Origin: Tatumella citrea
Lineage (GTDB): Bacteria > Pseudomonadota > Gammaproteobacteria > Enterobacterales > Enterobacteriaceae
Length of the DNA: 64,000 nt
Assembly (NCBI RefSeq): GCF_002163585.1
Contig: NZ_CP015579.1
Coordinates: 806,001-870,000 of the forward strand
Direction of reading: 5' to 3'
Part shown: piece after piece, positions 45,586 to 55,879 of the stretch
How positions within the stretch are numbered: the first letter of the stretch is position 1
How the letters are laid out: each line of letters begins with the position of its first letter
Position numbers and translations under genes: made by a program
The notes under the pieces: model-generated
What the model was told of the DNA's origin: nothing
Seen by the model: the letters and a program-made list of their open reading frames with translations, nothing else
Database searches by the model: none

Positions 45586-46890
45586 ATGAGTGATCAATTA
45601 AATACCCTCAATGAAAATGAAGTTTTTGGTAAGGTCGCCTGGCGGTTAATGCCTTTTCTCTGCCTGTGCTTTGTTATTTGCTGGCTGGAGAGAGTGAATA
45701 TCAGTTTTGCGCATTTGCAATTCAAAAGTGATCTAAATATTAATGATGCCTCTTTTGGGTTGATTGTGGGTGCATTATCTCTGGGGTGTCTGGTATTTGA
45801 TATTCCAGGTACCTTAATGCTGGAGAAATATGGTGCTAAAAAAACTATTACCCGGGTGATGATCCTTTGGGGAATCGCTACCATCGGCACGGCATTTGCC
45901 AGAACTACCGGACAGTTTTACTTTTTCAGATTTTTGCTGGGTGCTGCCGAAGCCGGGTTTTTCCCCGGGGTTATTCTCTATCTGACCTATTGGTTTCCAA
46001 CTGCCTGGCGAGCCAGAGTCTCGTCGCGGTTTATTATTGCTATAGGGATTTGTGGAATTGTTGGCGGCCCGCTGGCCAGTTGGGTAATGACACATCTGAA
46101 TGATGTCGCCGGTTTCAGAGGCTGGCAGTGGTTGTTTATTTTCACCGGCATCCTGCCGTTATTTATTGGGGTGCTGGCCTGGTTCTGGTTGGATGATAAA
46201 CCTGAACATGCCCGTTGGTTAACTGCTGCGGAAAAATCGCTGGTGCTGGCCACACTGACCAGAGATCAGCAGCAAGATAAGCCGAACAAAAAAGACAATC
46301 TGCTGAAAGCAGTCAAAGATTTCCGCGTGTGGATTATTATTGTCAGCTATGTATTGACTATTATTTGCACCGGCAATGTCGTGAATTTTTGGGCTCCATC
46401 GATTATTAAAGAATCCGGCAATATCAGTCTGGGGTCGGTTGGCATGTTGTCATCAGTGCCGTGGATTGTTGGTGTGATTGTCATGCTGCTGGTTTCCAGG
46501 CTGTCAGACCGTTATCAGGAACGGCGCTGGTTTTTTGCCGGGGGTGTCATCGCCATTATTACCGCATTAATTATTCTGCCGTGGGTATTACATAATGCCG
46601 GCTATACGGTGGCAACGTTGGTACTGATGAGTTCGGGCTATCTGGTGGCAACGGCTATTTACTGGACCATTCCCTCACAATATTTTTCTGAAAGTTCAAG
46701 AGCGGGTTGTATTGCACTGGTCAGCCTGTTTGGTCAGTTAGGGCAAATTCTGGTGCCGTCTTTTATCGGATACCTGAAAACCAATACCGGCAGTATTACT
46801 TCGGCGCTGCATTATGTGACGATTTTTATCATCCTCGGACTGATTATGCTACTGGCTGGTATTCCCGGGAAAGTATTGTTAAAAAAATAA
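45586..46890 (+). CDS. MFS transporter, anion:cation symporter family
   Basis: A 434-residue inner-membrane permease with twelve predicted helices. The N-terminal LMPFLCLCFVICWLERVNISFAHLQ and the GAAEAGFFPGVILYLTYWFP motif mark the ACS family, which imports organic anions such as sugar acids and aromatic acids with protons. GTG 12 bases upstream is a less likely start than this ATG. It follows the crotonase gene by 17 bases and precedes the flavoprotein by 17 bases, so its substrate is probably the compound degraded by the cassette. Confidence 0.88.
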   Translation: MSDQLNTLNENEVFGKVAWRLMPFLCLCFVICWLERVNISFAHLQFKSDLNINDASFGLIVGALSLGCLVFDIPGTLMLEKYGAKKTITRVMILWGIATIGTAFARTTGQFYFFRFLLGAAEAGFFPGVILYLTYWFPTAWRARVSSRFIIAIGICGIVGGPLASWVMTHLNDVAGFRGWQWLFIFTGILPLFIGVLAWFWLDDKPEHARWLTAAEKSLVLATLTRDQQQDKPNKKDNLLKAVKDFRVWIIIVSYVLTIICTGNVVNFWAPSIIKESGNISLGSVGMLSSVPWIVGVIVMLLVSRLSDRYQERRWFFAGGVIAIITALIILPWVLHNAGYTVATLVLMSSGYLVATAIYWTIPSQYFSESSRAGCIALVSLFGQLGQILVPSFIGYLKTNTGSITSALHYVTIFIILGLIMLLAGIPGKVLLKK

Positions 46891-46907
46891 TCTAATGAAG
46901 GCAGAAT

Positions 46908-48092
46908 ATGCGTGATTATATTGAATTAGCCTGCGAACTGGCGGCGAAAATTGCTCCGGGTGCTGCGGAACGTGATGCCAGCCGTACGCTTCCGTTCGGA
47001 CAAATGGCGATGATTCGTGACTCTACTCTGGGGGCGGCTCGTCTGCCGGCGCAATTTGGCGGCGGTGATATCTCTTTTACCACGGTGTCAGCCATCTTTA
47101 TTATTCTGGCAAAAGCTGACCCTTGCGTGGCTCAGGCCCTGTTTCCTCATTTTGCCACGGTTGAGCATTTGCGGCTGATCGCTACAGCAGAACAGCAATC
47201 CATCTATTTTGAAAAAATAGCCAACAAGTCATTGAGCTCCGGGGCAATTGCGGAGCGCGGCGGGAAAATTCGTGGCGAAATCAGCACCAGGCTGAGCTAC
47301 AGCGATGGCAGGTATCTGCTCAATGGCAATAAATTCTACAGCACCGGCTGTCTGTTCGCAGATTTCATCAAAGTACAGGCGGTAGGGGAATCCGGTGAGG
47401 CGGTCTATGTACTGGTGCCCAAAGATGCCCCCGGTCTGACACTGCTGGATGACTGGGATGGCATGGGGCAGCGGACAACTGCCAGTGGAACAACACAGCT
47501 GAACAATGTTGAAGTCCTCCCCGACTGGATTATCCCGTTGCATCACTGGGTCAGTAAACGAAATTATGTAGGGGCTGTGGCCCAACTGATTCATTGTTCG
47601 GTGGATATCGGTATCGGTCTGGCCGCTCTGGACGATGCCGTTTCCTGGATTGGTACCGGGGTCCGGCCGGTAAAAGAGAGTGGGGTGAACAGGGCCGCGG
47701 ACGATCCTTATATTCTGCACACCATTGGCGAATTATCTGCGCAAATTCATGCGGCGGAAGCACTGGTAGAAAGCGCTGCACGAAAAGTTGACCTGGCTTC
47801 TCAGGCTCAGTTAACCGGCCAGTACAGTGACGAGCAAACCGAACGCTTATTGTCAGCAGCTTCAATCGCGGTAGCAGAAGCCAAAATTTTGTCGACTAAA
47901 GCTGCATTGCAGGTCTGCGAACGTTTATACGATATCGGCGGAGCGGCGACTACCCAGAGATCGTTGAATTTTGACCGGCACTGGAGAAATGCCAGAACTC
48001 ATACCACCCATGATTCGCTGGATTACAAATATAAAGCGATAGGCAATTATCTGGTGAATGATATTTCTCCCCCAATTTCATTTCTGTACTGA
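46908..48092 (+). CDS. SfnB-like acyl-CoA-dehydrogenase-fold flavoprotein
   Basis: A 394-residue protein with the acyl-CoA dehydrogenase fold but of the SfnB/DszC subgroup, FMN- or FAD-dependent oxidoreductases and monooxygenases that do not act on acyl-CoA. Diagnostic segments: AERGGKIRGEISTRL, LNGNKFYSTGCLFADF, DDWDGMGQRTTASGTTQLNNV and the C-terminal DRHWRNARTHTTHDSLDYKYKAIGNYLVN. SfnB is known from sulfur acquisition in pseudomonads; no flavin reductase or sulfur gene is near here. The reaction is unknown. In the operon it lies between permease and amidohydrolase genes. Confidence 0.82.
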   Translation: MRDYIELACELAAKIAPGAAERDASRTLPFGQMAMIRDSTLGAARLPAQFGGGDISFTTVSAIFIILAKADPCVAQALFPHFATVEHLRLIATAEQQSIYFEKIANKSLSSGAIAERGGKIRGEISTRLSYSDGRYLLNGNKFYSTGCLFADFIKVQAVGESGEAVYVLVPKDAPGLTLLDDWDGMGQRTTASGTTQLNNVEVLPDWIIPLHHWVSKRNYVGAVAQLIHCSVDIGIGLAALDDAVSWIGTGVRPVKESGVNRAADDPYILHTIGELSAQIHAAEALVESAARKVDLASQAQLTGQYSDEQTERLLSAASIAVAEAKILSTKAALQVCERLYDIGGAATTQRSLNFDRHWRNARTHTTHDSLDYKYKAIGNYLVNDISPPISFLY

Positions 48093-48105
48093 GAAAGGGC
48101 TATTT

Positions 48106-49362
48106 ATGAATATTATCGCCGAATGGCCCGAACTGGATGATGATATCCAAACCTTGTTACCTGAGATTATAAACCTCAGGCATCATCTCCATCAGTATCC
48201 GGAATTATCCAACAGGGAATTTGCTACCAGCAAGTTTATTGCCGGACAACTGAGTAGCTACGGTATTCCTGTTCAGACAGGCATTGCCGGCACCGGAATA
48301 GTGGCATTGATAACCTGTGAACGACCGGGGATATGTCGTGCATTTCGGGCCGAACTGGATGCGCTGCCTTTAACCGAACAGACGCAACTGCCATATGCCT
48401 CGAAGGTACGTGCTTTTTACCCTAAAACCGGTGGTGGTGAGGAGGAAACGGGTGTAATGCATGCCTGCGGGCATGATGTACATATGGCTATGGTTCTGGG
48501 GTTCGCCCGGTTGGTGGCCGCTCACCCCCGGCGTTTTACCGGCAGTTTTAAATTTATTTTTCAGCCAGCTGAAGAAGGCGCACCGGACGGAGAAAATGGC
48601 GGGGCGCGTCAAATGATCAGAGAGGGAGTGCTTGATGTCCCGGTTCCGGATGTATGCATTGGACTGCATGTTACGGCGGGGCCGCTGGGTGAATATCGTT
48701 TGGGGCAGTATCGTACCACTGCTTCAGCAGATACTTTCCGGTTGGAGGTTACCGGCAAGTCAACCCATGCGGCTTTCCCATGGACCGGAATTGATCCGGT
48801 CCCCATTGCAGCTCAGATTATTTCTGCCTGGCAAACCATTCCAACCCGCCAGGTGAATCTGAGTCAGTCAATGCCACCGGTAATTACGGTTGGCCGGATA
48901 TATGGTGGACAGCGGCATAATATTCTGGCGGACAGTGTGGTTTTGGAAGGTACGGTACGTACGGTGGATAATCAACAGCGTGATTTCGTACTGCAGCGAA
49001 TGTCTTCGGTCAGTGAGGGAATTGCTACAGCGGTCGGGGCATCGGTAAAAATGTCTCTCTCTTCCAATAATTATATTGCCGGAAAAAATGAACCCTCACT
49101 GGTAGAAAGTGTAGTTCCGCAGCTTTCACTAATCAGCCAACATAAAGTAACGGTTGATGGCGGAACTTATGGTACTGATGACTTTGCTGAATATGCCCAA
49201 CGAGTACCCGGACTATTTATCAGAATGGGAGCAACACCGCCTGAACTGGTGGATTCTGGCGAATACATCTGGCCTACTCATTCAAATAAATTTATTGCTG
49301 ATGACCGCGCTATAGCTTTGGGGATTAAAACGTTCTCTGTACTGTCACTTCACCTTAAATAA
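48106..49362 (+). CDS. M20 family amidohydrolase
   Basis: Zinc- or manganese-dependent hydrolase of the M20D type (hippurate, indole-acetyl-amino-acid and N-acyl-amino-acid hydrolases). The ATG at 48106 gives MNIIAEWPELDDDIQTLLPEI and 418 residues with GAAAGGG upstream. Metal ligands are in MHACGHDVHMAMVLG, followed by FIFQPAEEGAPDGENGGARQM, with GKSTHAAFPWTGIDP in the lid domain and WPTHSNKF at the C-terminus. No signal peptide, so it acts in the cytoplasm. The likely job is to free a carboxylic acid from an amide conjugate for the CoA ligase. Confidence 0.88.
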   Translation: MNIIAEWPELDDDIQTLLPEIINLRHHLHQYPELSNREFATSKFIAGQLSSYGIPVQTGIAGTGIVALITCERPGICRAFRAELDALPLTEQTQLPYASKVRAFYPKTGGGEEETGVMHACGHDVHMAMVLGFARLVAAHPRRFTGSFKFIFQPAEEGAPDGENGGARQMIREGVLDVPVPDVCIGLHVTAGPLGEYRLGQYRTTASADTFRLEVTGKSTHAAFPWTGIDPVPIAAQIISAWQTIPTRQVNLSQSMPPVITVGRIYGGQRHNILADSVVLEGTVRTVDNQQRDFVLQRMSSVSEGIATAVGASVKMSLSSNNYIAGKNEPSLVESVVPQLSLISQHKVTVDGGTYGTDDFAEYAQRVPGLFIRMGATPPELVDSGEYIWPTHSNKFIADDRAIALGIKTFSVLSLHLK

Positions 49363-49388
49363 TAATAACTAGTTAAAGGTTAAATATA

Positions 49389-50714
49389 ATGAATAGGAAA
49401 ATACCATTACTGGTGGTGTTGGCTGTTCCGCACGCCGTTTTTGCCAGTGATTTTATTGATGATAGCAAACTTAATATTAATTTTACCAATATGTATATTA
49501 ATAATAAGTATGATACACCGGTGGCAAACAGTAATACCGGTAGATACTCCTCAAGAAATGAAGAATGGGCACAGGGTTATAATATTTTCTACCAGTCCGG
49601 CTATACTTCAGGGCTGATAGGACTGGGTCTGGATGCTGATGTGAATGGTGGGATTAAGCTCTCTGGTAATTCTGACCATCATACCGGTGGTACTATGATC
49701 CCGACCGGGGGCAGCAATGGTGCCGGGGTTCGCAGTTGGGGGCGCTTAGGTGGAGCGGTTAAACTACGGATTTCAAAAACTGAAGTCAGATATGGCAATG
49801 ACCTGCAATTTAAACTTCCGGTAGTGATCTCTAATAATGCACGGGTAACTCCACAGTATTTCCAGGGATTAAGTATTACTTCAAAAGATATCAGGCGAGC
49901 GGAGATTAATGCCGGTTATCTGACCAGAGTTGTCGGTCGATGGTCTACGGATCGTACCGGGCTTGCTATTGCCGGCGGAACCAAAGCATCTGACGGGTTT
50001 TATTTTGGCGGTCTGGATTATCATTTTACCCCGGGTGTGACCGGTCAATATTATATTTCTCAGCTGGAAGACTATTACACGCAGAATTATCTCGGCGCTA
50101 AGTGGCGAATACCTGTAACGCACGACAGTTCATTTGAAACGGAGGCTCGTTATTTTAACAGCCGTTCTGCAGGGCGTAACGGAGAAACCGGATATAAAGC
50201 CAGCGGTTATACCAAAAACAATGACGGAAAAATAAATAATAATACCTGGTCGTTGTCAGAAACTTACCGTCTTGGATATCACAGCCTGTTGGCCGGATAC
50301 CAGCAGGTTTCTGCCGACAGTCTGATGCCTACCCTTAATCAGGCCAGTCTTAAAGGGAAAGAGGCCAGCGGGGTCAACTATTATTTATATACCGACCGGA
50401 TGTTTTATAACTTCACCCGGGCGGGTGAAAGAACCCGCTATGTACAATATTCGTACTATTTCTCTGGTGTTAATATACCCGGGCTTACTTTTAAAATTGC
50501 CTATCTGAAGGGGGATAATATTAAACAGCGCAATATGGAATCTGCCAAAGAGTTTGAGCGGGATATTAGCCTGGCCTATGTCTTCCCGTCAGGTACGTTT
50601 AAAGGCCTGGGGCTGGAGTGGCGTAACGGGTTGTCTAAAACTAACAATATCTATGACAACACTAAAGGTAATAACCGTAACTGGTTAATTATGACTTATA
50701 ACCTGAAGTTTTGA
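49389..50714 (+). CDS. OprD-family outer membrane porin
   Basis: A 441-residue beta-barrel protein with signal peptide (MNRKIPLLVVLAVPHAVFA, cleavage before SDF). The mature protein begins DFIDDSKLNINFTNMYINN, contains alternating strands such as GYNIFYQSGYTSGLIGLGLDADVNGGIKL and SSFETEARYFNSRSAGRN, and ends with the outer-membrane signature phenylalanine (MTYNLKF). OprD proteins are substrate-specific channels for basic amino acids or small carboxylates. As last gene of the operon it probably admits the substrate of the cassette. Base composition looks more AT-rich than its neighbours. Confidence 0.88.
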   Translation: MNRKIPLLVVLAVPHAVFASDFIDDSKLNINFTNMYINNKYDTPVANSNTGRYSSRNEEWAQGYNIFYQSGYTSGLIGLGLDADVNGGIKLSGNSDHHTGGTMIPTGGSNGAGVRSWGRLGGAVKLRISKTEVRYGNDLQFKLPVVISNNARVTPQYFQGLSITSKDIRRAEINAGYLTRVVGRWSTDRTGLAIAGGTKASDGFYFGGLDYHFTPGVTGQYYISQLEDYYTQNYLGAKWRIPVTHDSSFETEARYFNSRSAGRNGETGYKASGYTKNNDGKINNNTWSLSETYRLGYHSLLAGYQQVSADSLMPTLNQASLKGKEASGVNYYLYTDRMFYNFTRAGERTRYVQYSYYFSGVNIPGLTFKIAYLKGDNIKQRNMESAKEFERDISLAYVFPSGTFKGLGLEWRNGLSKTNNIYDNTKGNNRNWLIMTYNLKF

Positions 50715-51247
50715 TCAATGAGCGCCACGATTAAAATGGAATTTTTCTTACCATGAGAAATTGCCGGCCTTCTGCAAAAAGGCCGGTTTTTTTATTGCTC
50801 TGTGCTAACTATCTGCAGGCGATCAGTACTGCTACACATTGCCTGCCGGTGGAACCGTGATCCCACTGGCGGATAGCTATAGCTGCACAGACAGAGTTAT
50901 CTGAAAACAGCACCGCCATTCATTCTCCTTCACCCGTCGCCGGCAGACGGTTGTTTGCCCGCGGATAGCTTCAGAGCTATTCAGCGTAATATTCCCTGCC
51001 AACTGGTAACTATCCGGTGTGAAGCGGGTTTAAACGGAAAATATTCCGTGATCATTACTTCAGGCGGTAGATCTGTCGCCGAAGTCTCTTTAGTCGCACA
51101 ATTCGCCGCCTGCGGCATATACTTTTGCCCTGTTTTTCATGTACATTTAGGGAGTAAAGTATTTCTGCCTTGCCTGATAATTGTTGATTTTCAATGAAAT
51201 AGCCAATTTCACTCAGGGAAGGCTTCTTGCCGATCTGGAGTTAAAAC
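50715..51247. other. Gap between the cassette and tktA
   Basis: 533 bases. It begins with the porin terminator and ends with the tktA leader (ribosome site CTGGAGTTAAA). An 80-codon frame at 50955-51197 exists but has no ribosome site and no recognisable composition, so I do not call it. No clear repeat or remnant gene was found. Confidence 0.55.
50764..50793 (+). terminator. Intrinsic terminator of the porin operon
   Basis: CCGGCCTT-CTGCAAA-AAGGCCGG followed by seven T residues, 50 bases after the oprD-like stop. Confidence 0.93.
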
Positions 51248-53239
51248 ATGCCCTCACATAAAGAACTCGCCAACGCGATTCGCGCTCTCAGTATGGATGC
51301 CGTTCAGAAAGCCAATTCCGGCCATCCAGGTGCCCCTATGGGTATGGCGGATATTGCCGAAGTGTTATGGCGCGATTACCTGAACCATAACCCGCAGAAC
51401 CCGTCATGGAGTGATCGCGACCGCTTTGTGCTGTCTAACGGCCACGGCTCAATGCTGATTTACAGCCTGCTGCACCTGACAGGTTACGACCTGCCGATTC
51501 AGGAACTGGCCAACTTCCGTCAGCTGCACTCACGTACCCCGGGTCACCCGGAATACGGCTACACCCCGGGCGTGGAAACCACCACCGGACCTCTGGGACA
51601 GGGGATTGCCAATGCAGTCGGTTTCGCGATTGCTGAACGTACCCTGGCTGCACAGTTTAACCGCCCTGGCCATGACATCGTCGATCACCACACTTACGTG
51701 TTTATGGGCGACGGCTGCATGATGGAAGGGATTTCTCACGAAGTCTGCTCACTGGCAGGTACCCTGAAACTCGGCAAACTGATGGCGTTCTACGATGACA
51801 ACGGTATCTCTATCGATGGTCACGTTGACGGCTGGTTTACTGATGACACCGGACTGCGCTTTGAAGCCTATGGCTGGCACGTAATCCGCGGAATCGACGG
51901 TCACGACAGTGAAGCCGTGCGTCAAGCGATTGAAGAAGCCCGCAGCGTAACAGACAAGCCGTCACTGCTGATGTGTAAAACCGTGATTGGTTTCGGCTCA
52001 CCGAACAAAGCCGGAACTCATGATGCCCACGGCGCGGCTCTGGGTAATGACGAAATTGCACTGACCCGTAAACAGCTGGGCTGGAACTACCCTCCGTTTG
52101 AAATCCCTGCTGATATTTATGCAGCCTGGGATGCCAAGGCTGCCGGCCAGGAAAAAGAGCAGGCGTGGAACCAGAAATTTGCGGCTTACCGCGAAGCCTT
52201 CCCTGAACTGGCAAAAGAGTACCAGCGTCGTACCACCGGCCAGCTGCCGGCAAACTGGCAGGCCGAATCTCAGAAATATGTTGAGCAGCTGCAGGCAAAT
52301 CCGGCAAATATCGCCAGCCGTAAAGCCTCACAGAATGCCATTGAAGCTTTCGGCAAACTGCTGCCGGAATATCTGGGCGGCTCAGCTGACCTGGCACCAA
52401 GTAACCTGACCATGTGGTCCGGCTCCAAACCGCTTAACGAAGACCCGGCCGGTAACTACATCCATTACGGTGTCCGTGAATTCGGTATGACCGCGATTGC
52501 CAACGGTCTGGCCCTGCACGGTGGTTTCCTGCCGTACACCGCGACCTTCCTGATGTTTGTCGAATATGCCCGTAATGCGGCGCGTATGGCAGCACTGATG
52601 AAAATCCGCCAGATCATGGTGTATACCCATGACTCTATCGGTCTGGGTGAAGACGGCCCGACTCACCAGCCGGTTGAACAGCTGGCCAGTCTGCGTACCA
52701 CGCCTAACATGAGCACCTGGCGTCCGTGTGACCAGGTGGAATCTGCAGTGGCCTGGAAATATGCGATTGAACGTCAGGACGGCCCGAGTGCGCTGATTTT
52801 CTCCCGTCAGAACCTGATCCAGCAGCCGCGCAGTGCTGAGCAGCTGGCGAACGTGGCCCGTGGCGGTTATATCCTGAAAGACAGCGACGGCCAGCCGGAA
52901 CTGATCCTGATTGCCACCGGTTCAGAGGTTTCTCTGGCGGTGGACGCGGCGGACAAACTGACTGCTGAAGGACGTAAAGTGCGTGTGGTTTCTATGCCAT
53001 CCACCGATGCCTTCGACAAACAGGATGCGGCTTACCGTGAATCTGTACTGCCTGCGGCCGTCAGCGCCCGTGTGGCAGTGGAAGCAGGCATTGCCGACTA
53101 CTGGTTCAAATACACAGGCCTGAAAGGTGCGATTGTAGGGATGACCACTTTCGGTGAGTCTGCCCCGGCAGATCTGCTGTTTAAAGAGTTCGGCTTTACC
53201 GTGGATAACGTGGTAGCGAAAGCAAAAGCCATCCTGTAA
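51248..53239 (+). CDS. tktA: Transketolase TktA
   Basis: Thiamine-diphosphate enzyme of the non-oxidative pentose phosphate pathway. 663 residues, E. coli length. Motifs: [48 protein letters not shown], the ThDP motif [14 protein letters not shown] with ending [13 protein letters not shown], and the transketolase segment [24 protein letters not shown]. The codon usage is strongly biased toward preferred codons, as expected for a highly expressed gene. With rpiA, epd and fbaA in this window it belongs to central sugar metabolism. The paralogue TktB is unlikely by synteny with epd. Confidence 0.97.
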   Translation: MPSHKELANAIRALSMDAVQKANSGHPGAPMGMADIAEVLWRDYLNHNPQNPSWSDRDRFVLSNGHGSMLIYSLLHLTGYDLPIQELANFRQLHSRTPGHPEYGYTPGVETTTGPLGQGIANAVGFAIAERTLAAQFNRPGHDIVDHHTYVFMGDGCMMEGISHEVCSLAGTLKLGKLMAFYDDNGISIDGHVDGWFTDDTGLRFEAYGWHVIRGIDGHDSEAVRQAIEEARSVTDKPSLLMCKTVIGFGSPNKAGTHDAHGAALGNDEIALTRKQLGWNYPPFEIPADIYAAWDAKAAGQEKEQAWNQKFAAYREAFPELAKEYQRRTTGQLPANWQAESQKYVEQLQANPANIASRKASQNAIEAFGKLLPEYLGGSADLAPSNLTMWSGSKPLNEDPAGNYIHYGVREFGMTAIANGLALHGGFLPYTATFLMFVEYARNAARMAALMKIRQIMVYTHDSIGLGEDGPTHQPVEQLASLRTTPNMSTWRPCDQVESAVAWKYAIERQDGPSALIFSRQNLIQQPRSAEQLANVARGGYILKDSDGQPELILIATGSEVSLAVDAADKLTAEGRKVRVVSMPSTDAFDKQDAAYRESVLPAAVSARVAVEAGIADYWFKYTGLKGAIVGMTTFGESAPADLLFKEFGFTVDNVVAKAKAIL

Positions 53240-53267
53240 CAGCATTTTGAGTCAGCTGTTAATCTCT

Positions 53268-53300
53268 CAGCATGGCAGATTCCTGTCATGCTGTTTTTTT
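53268..53300 (+). terminator. Intrinsic terminator of tktA
   Basis: CAGCATG-G-CAG-ATTC-CTG-T-CATGCTG with one mismatch, followed by seven T residues, 29 bases after the tktA stop. Confidence 0.92.
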
Positions 53301-53432
53301 AACTGCAGCCGGAACCGGCTAACTGTTTTATTTATGCACAATCATTGGTTAAAAATGTGAAGCTGATCGAAATATTAAGATCACAGTTGATCTCAGTCAT
53401 TCCCGTGTGACCAGGCATGATTTATTCTCAGC

Positions 53433-53446
53433 TGAAGCGTTTCAGT
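53433..53446 (-). promoter_or_regulatory. Cra (FruR) site upstream of epd
   Basis: On the minus strand ACTGAAACGCTTCA agrees with the Cra consensus RSTGAAWCSNTHHW at every position. It lies 114-127 bases before the epd ATG. In E. coli Cra represses epd-pgk-fbaA. Confidence 0.8.
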
Positions 53447-53559
53447 TGGGCTTCTTCAATGGCACCATCAATGATTGTTGTGCTGTTGTAATCAGACTGA
53501 CAGAGGCTGTGACGGTAACAGAAAGTACCGTGGCGGCGGTTTAAGGTAATGGTAGTGAA

Positions 53560-54579
53560 ATGACCATCAGAATTGCTATTAATGGTTTTGGACGTATTGG
53601 CCGGGGTGTGCTGCGGGCGCTATATGAAAGCGGACGTCATACCGAAATTTCGGTCATCGCAATCAATGAGCTGGCTGACAGTGAAGGGATTGCCCATTTA
53701 CTGAAATACGACACCAGCCATGGTCGCTTTGCTTATGAGGTCCGGCTGGAAGATGAGTTACTGAAAGTAGGCCGGGACACCATCCGTCTGCTGCATGAAC
53801 CATTGATTAAAGATTTACCGTGGTCTGAGCTGGATATCGATATTGTGCTGGACTGTACCGGTAAATATGGCAGCCGTGCTGATGGAGAAGCACACCTGGC
53901 GGCGGGTGCTAAAAAGGTATTGTTCTCTCATCCCGGAGGCAATGACCTGGATGCTACCGTGGTCTACGGAGTTAATCATCAGGCGCTACGGGAAGATGAC
54001 CGGATAGTGTCTAATGCTTCCTGTACCACTAACTGTATTATTCCTGTGATTAAATTGCTGGATGATGCTTTTAGTATCGTGTCGGGAACGGTTACTACTA
54101 TTCACTCATCGATGCACGATCAACAGGTTCTGGACGCATACCATGATGATTTGCGCCGGACACGTGCCGCGAGCCAGTCCATTATTCCGGTCGATACCAA
54201 ACTGGCGGCGGGGATTACACGGATACTTCCGAAATTTTCGGATCGGTTTGAAGCGATAGCCGTTCGGGTGCCCGTGATTAACGTGACGGCGATTGATTTG
54301 AGCGTCACGCTGGAAACGGCAGTCTCTGCCGCAGAAGTTAATGCAGTGTTGCAAAACGCTGCCCACGGGGTATTTCGTGGTATAGTCGACTACACGGAAT
54401 TACCGTTAGTTTCTGTTGATTTTAACCATGATCCGCACAGCGCCATCGTGGATGGTACTCAGACCCGGGTCAGTGGTCAGCACCTGGTGAAAACCCTGGT
54501 ATGGTGCGATAACGAATGGGGCTTTGCTAACCGTATGCTGGATACTACGTTAGCAATGTCTGCAGGTAATTTCAGGTAA
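53560..54579 (+). CDS. epd: D-erythrose-4-phosphate dehydrogenase Epd
   Basis: GAPDH-like NAD enzyme oxidising erythrose 4-phosphate to 4-phosphoerythronate, first step toward pyridoxal phosphate. 339 residues. NAD-binding [18 protein letters not shown] at the N-terminus, catalytic cysteine in [13 protein letters not shown], and [14 protein letters not shown] at the C-terminus. It is 50 bases upstream of pgk in the order epd-pgk-fbaA. Short of a search, GapA is excluded by context and by Epd-typical [24 protein letters not shown]. Confidence 0.96.
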   Translation: MTIRIAINGFGRIGRGVLRALYESGRHTEISVIAINELADSEGIAHLLKYDTSHGRFAYEVRLEDELLKVGRDTIRLLHEPLIKDLPWSELDIDIVLDCTGKYGSRADGEAHLAAGAKKVLFSHPGGNDLDATVVYGVNHQALREDDRIVSNASCTTNCIIPVIKLLDDAFSIVSGTVTTIHSSMHDQQVLDAYHDDLRRTRAASQSIIPVDTKLAAGITRILPKFSDRFEAIAVRVPVINVTAIDLSVTLETAVSAAEVNAVLQNAAHGVFRGIVDYTELPLVSVDFNHDPHSAIVDGTQTRVSGQHLVKTLVWCDNEWGFANRMLDTTLAMSAGNFR

Positions 54580-54629
54580 GGCGCGCTTGCGCCTGGCAAA
54601 ACATATGAGAGTTAACGAGAGGATTCACC

Positions 54630-55793
54630 ATGTCTGTAATTAAAATGACCGATCTGGATCTTGCGGGTAAACGTGTACTGATTCGTGCCGATCTTAATGT
54701 GCCGGTAAAAGAAGGGAAAGTAACGTCAGATGCCCGTATTCGTGCATCATTACCAACGATTGAATCGGCACTGAAGCAGGGTGCAAAAGTGATGGTGACC
54801 TCGCATCTGGGTCGTCCGACGGAAGGTGAGTACAACGAAGAATTCTCCCTGTTGCCGGTGGTGAACTACCTGAAAGATAAACTGAGTGGTACCAGCGTGA
54901 AACTGGCAAAAGACTACCTGGATGGTGTCGATGTACAGGCCGGTGAGCTGGTGGTGCTGGAAAACGTCCGTTTCAACAAGGGCGAGAAGAAAGACGACGA
55001 AACCCTGTCGAAAAAATACGCGGCACTGTGTGATGTATTTGTGATGGATGCTTTTGGTACCGCACACCGTGCTCAGGCATCTACTCACGGCGTCGGCAAA
55101 TTTGCGCCAATCGCCTGCGCCGGTCCACTGCTGTCTGCAGAACTGGAAGCCCTGGGTAAAGCAATGAGCAACCCGGCTCGTCCGATGGTTGCTGTGGTGG
55201 GTGGTTCGAAAGTTTCTACCAAGTTTGATGTGCTGCAGTCTCTGGTCAATATTGCCGATACGGTGATTGTGGGTGGTGGTATCGCCAATACCTTCGTGGC
55301 TATCGATAACAACGTCGGTAAATCACTGTACGAACCAGAATTTGTCGACGCTGCGAGAAAACTGCGCGATCAGTATGGTATTCCGGTTCCTGTCGACTCC
55401 CGTGTAGGTACAGAGTTTTCTGAAACTGCACCTGCTACCGTGAAAAAAGTGTCTGAAGTTCAGGACAACGAAGAGATCATGGATTTCGGTGATGAAACAG
55501 CGCAGGCTATGGCGAAGATTCTTAAAGAAGCCAAAACAATTCTGTGGAATGGTCCGGTAGGGGTATTTGAATTCCCTAACTTCCGTAAAGGTACCGAGAT
55601 CGTTGCAAATGCGATTGCTGACAGCGAAGCATTCTCTGTTGCCGGTGGTGGCGATACTCTGGCCGCGATTGACCTGTTCGGGATTGAGAACAAAATCTCT
55701 TACATCTCCACTGGTGGCGGCGCTTTCCTGGAATTTGTTGAAGGCAAAAAACTTCCGGCAGTTGCTATGCTGGAAGAGCGCGCAAAACAGTAA
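54630..55793 (+). CDS. pgk: Phosphoglycerate kinase
   Basis: Transfers phosphate from 1,3-bisphosphoglycerate to ADP in glycolysis. 387 residues. Motifs: [64 protein letters not shown], the nucleotide-binding [14 protein letters not shown] and [14 protein letters not shown]. Codon use is highly biased. Second gene of epd-pgk-fbaA. Confidence 0.98.
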   Translation: MSVIKMTDLDLAGKRVLIRADLNVPVKEGKVTSDARIRASLPTIESALKQGAKVMVTSHLGRPTEGEYNEEFSLLPVVNYLKDKLSGTSVKLAKDYLDGVDVQAGELVVLENVRFNKGEKKDDETLSKKYAALCDVFVMDAFGTAHRAQASTHGVGKFAPIACAGPLLSAELEALGKAMSNPARPMVAVVGGSKVSTKFDVLQSLVNIADTVIVGGGIANTFVAIDNNVGKSLYEPEFVDAARKLRDQYGIPVPVDSRVGTEFSETAPATVKKVSEVQDNEEIMDFGDETAQAMAKILKEAKTILWNGPVGVFEFPNFRKGTEIVANAIADSEAFSVAGGGDTLAAIDLFGIENKISYISTGGGAFLEFVEGKKLPAVAMLEERAKQ

Positions 55794-55879
55794 TTCAGCA
55801 GCAGGTGTGGCCGGATGGCTGCACCGATTTTGCCCGATTGACGGGCTTCCGTTTACGGCCAACGAAACAGGACAATGTT

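Larger units (their letters stand above)
53240..53559. promoter_or_regulatory. tktA-epd intergenic control region
   Basis: 320 bases with the tktA terminator (53268-53300), possible CRP-like sequence TGTGA-AGCTGA-TCGAA (about 53357-53372, 7 of 10) and a consensus Cra site (53433-53446). This is where the E. coli epd-pgk-fbaA operon promoters lie. Confidence 0.65.

Noticed and set aside
50955..51197. 80-codon plus-strand frame ahead of tktA
   Set aside because: No ribosome site, mixed hydrophobic and polar order without a pattern, and it ends inside the tktA leader.
51837..52400. 187-codon minus-strand frame opposite tktA
   Set aside because: Antisense shadow in a highly codon-biased gene, where long false frames are common.
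55323..55862. 179-codon minus-strand frame opposite pgk
   Set aside because: Same reason: strong codon bias in pgk opens the antisense frame; no homology by eye.
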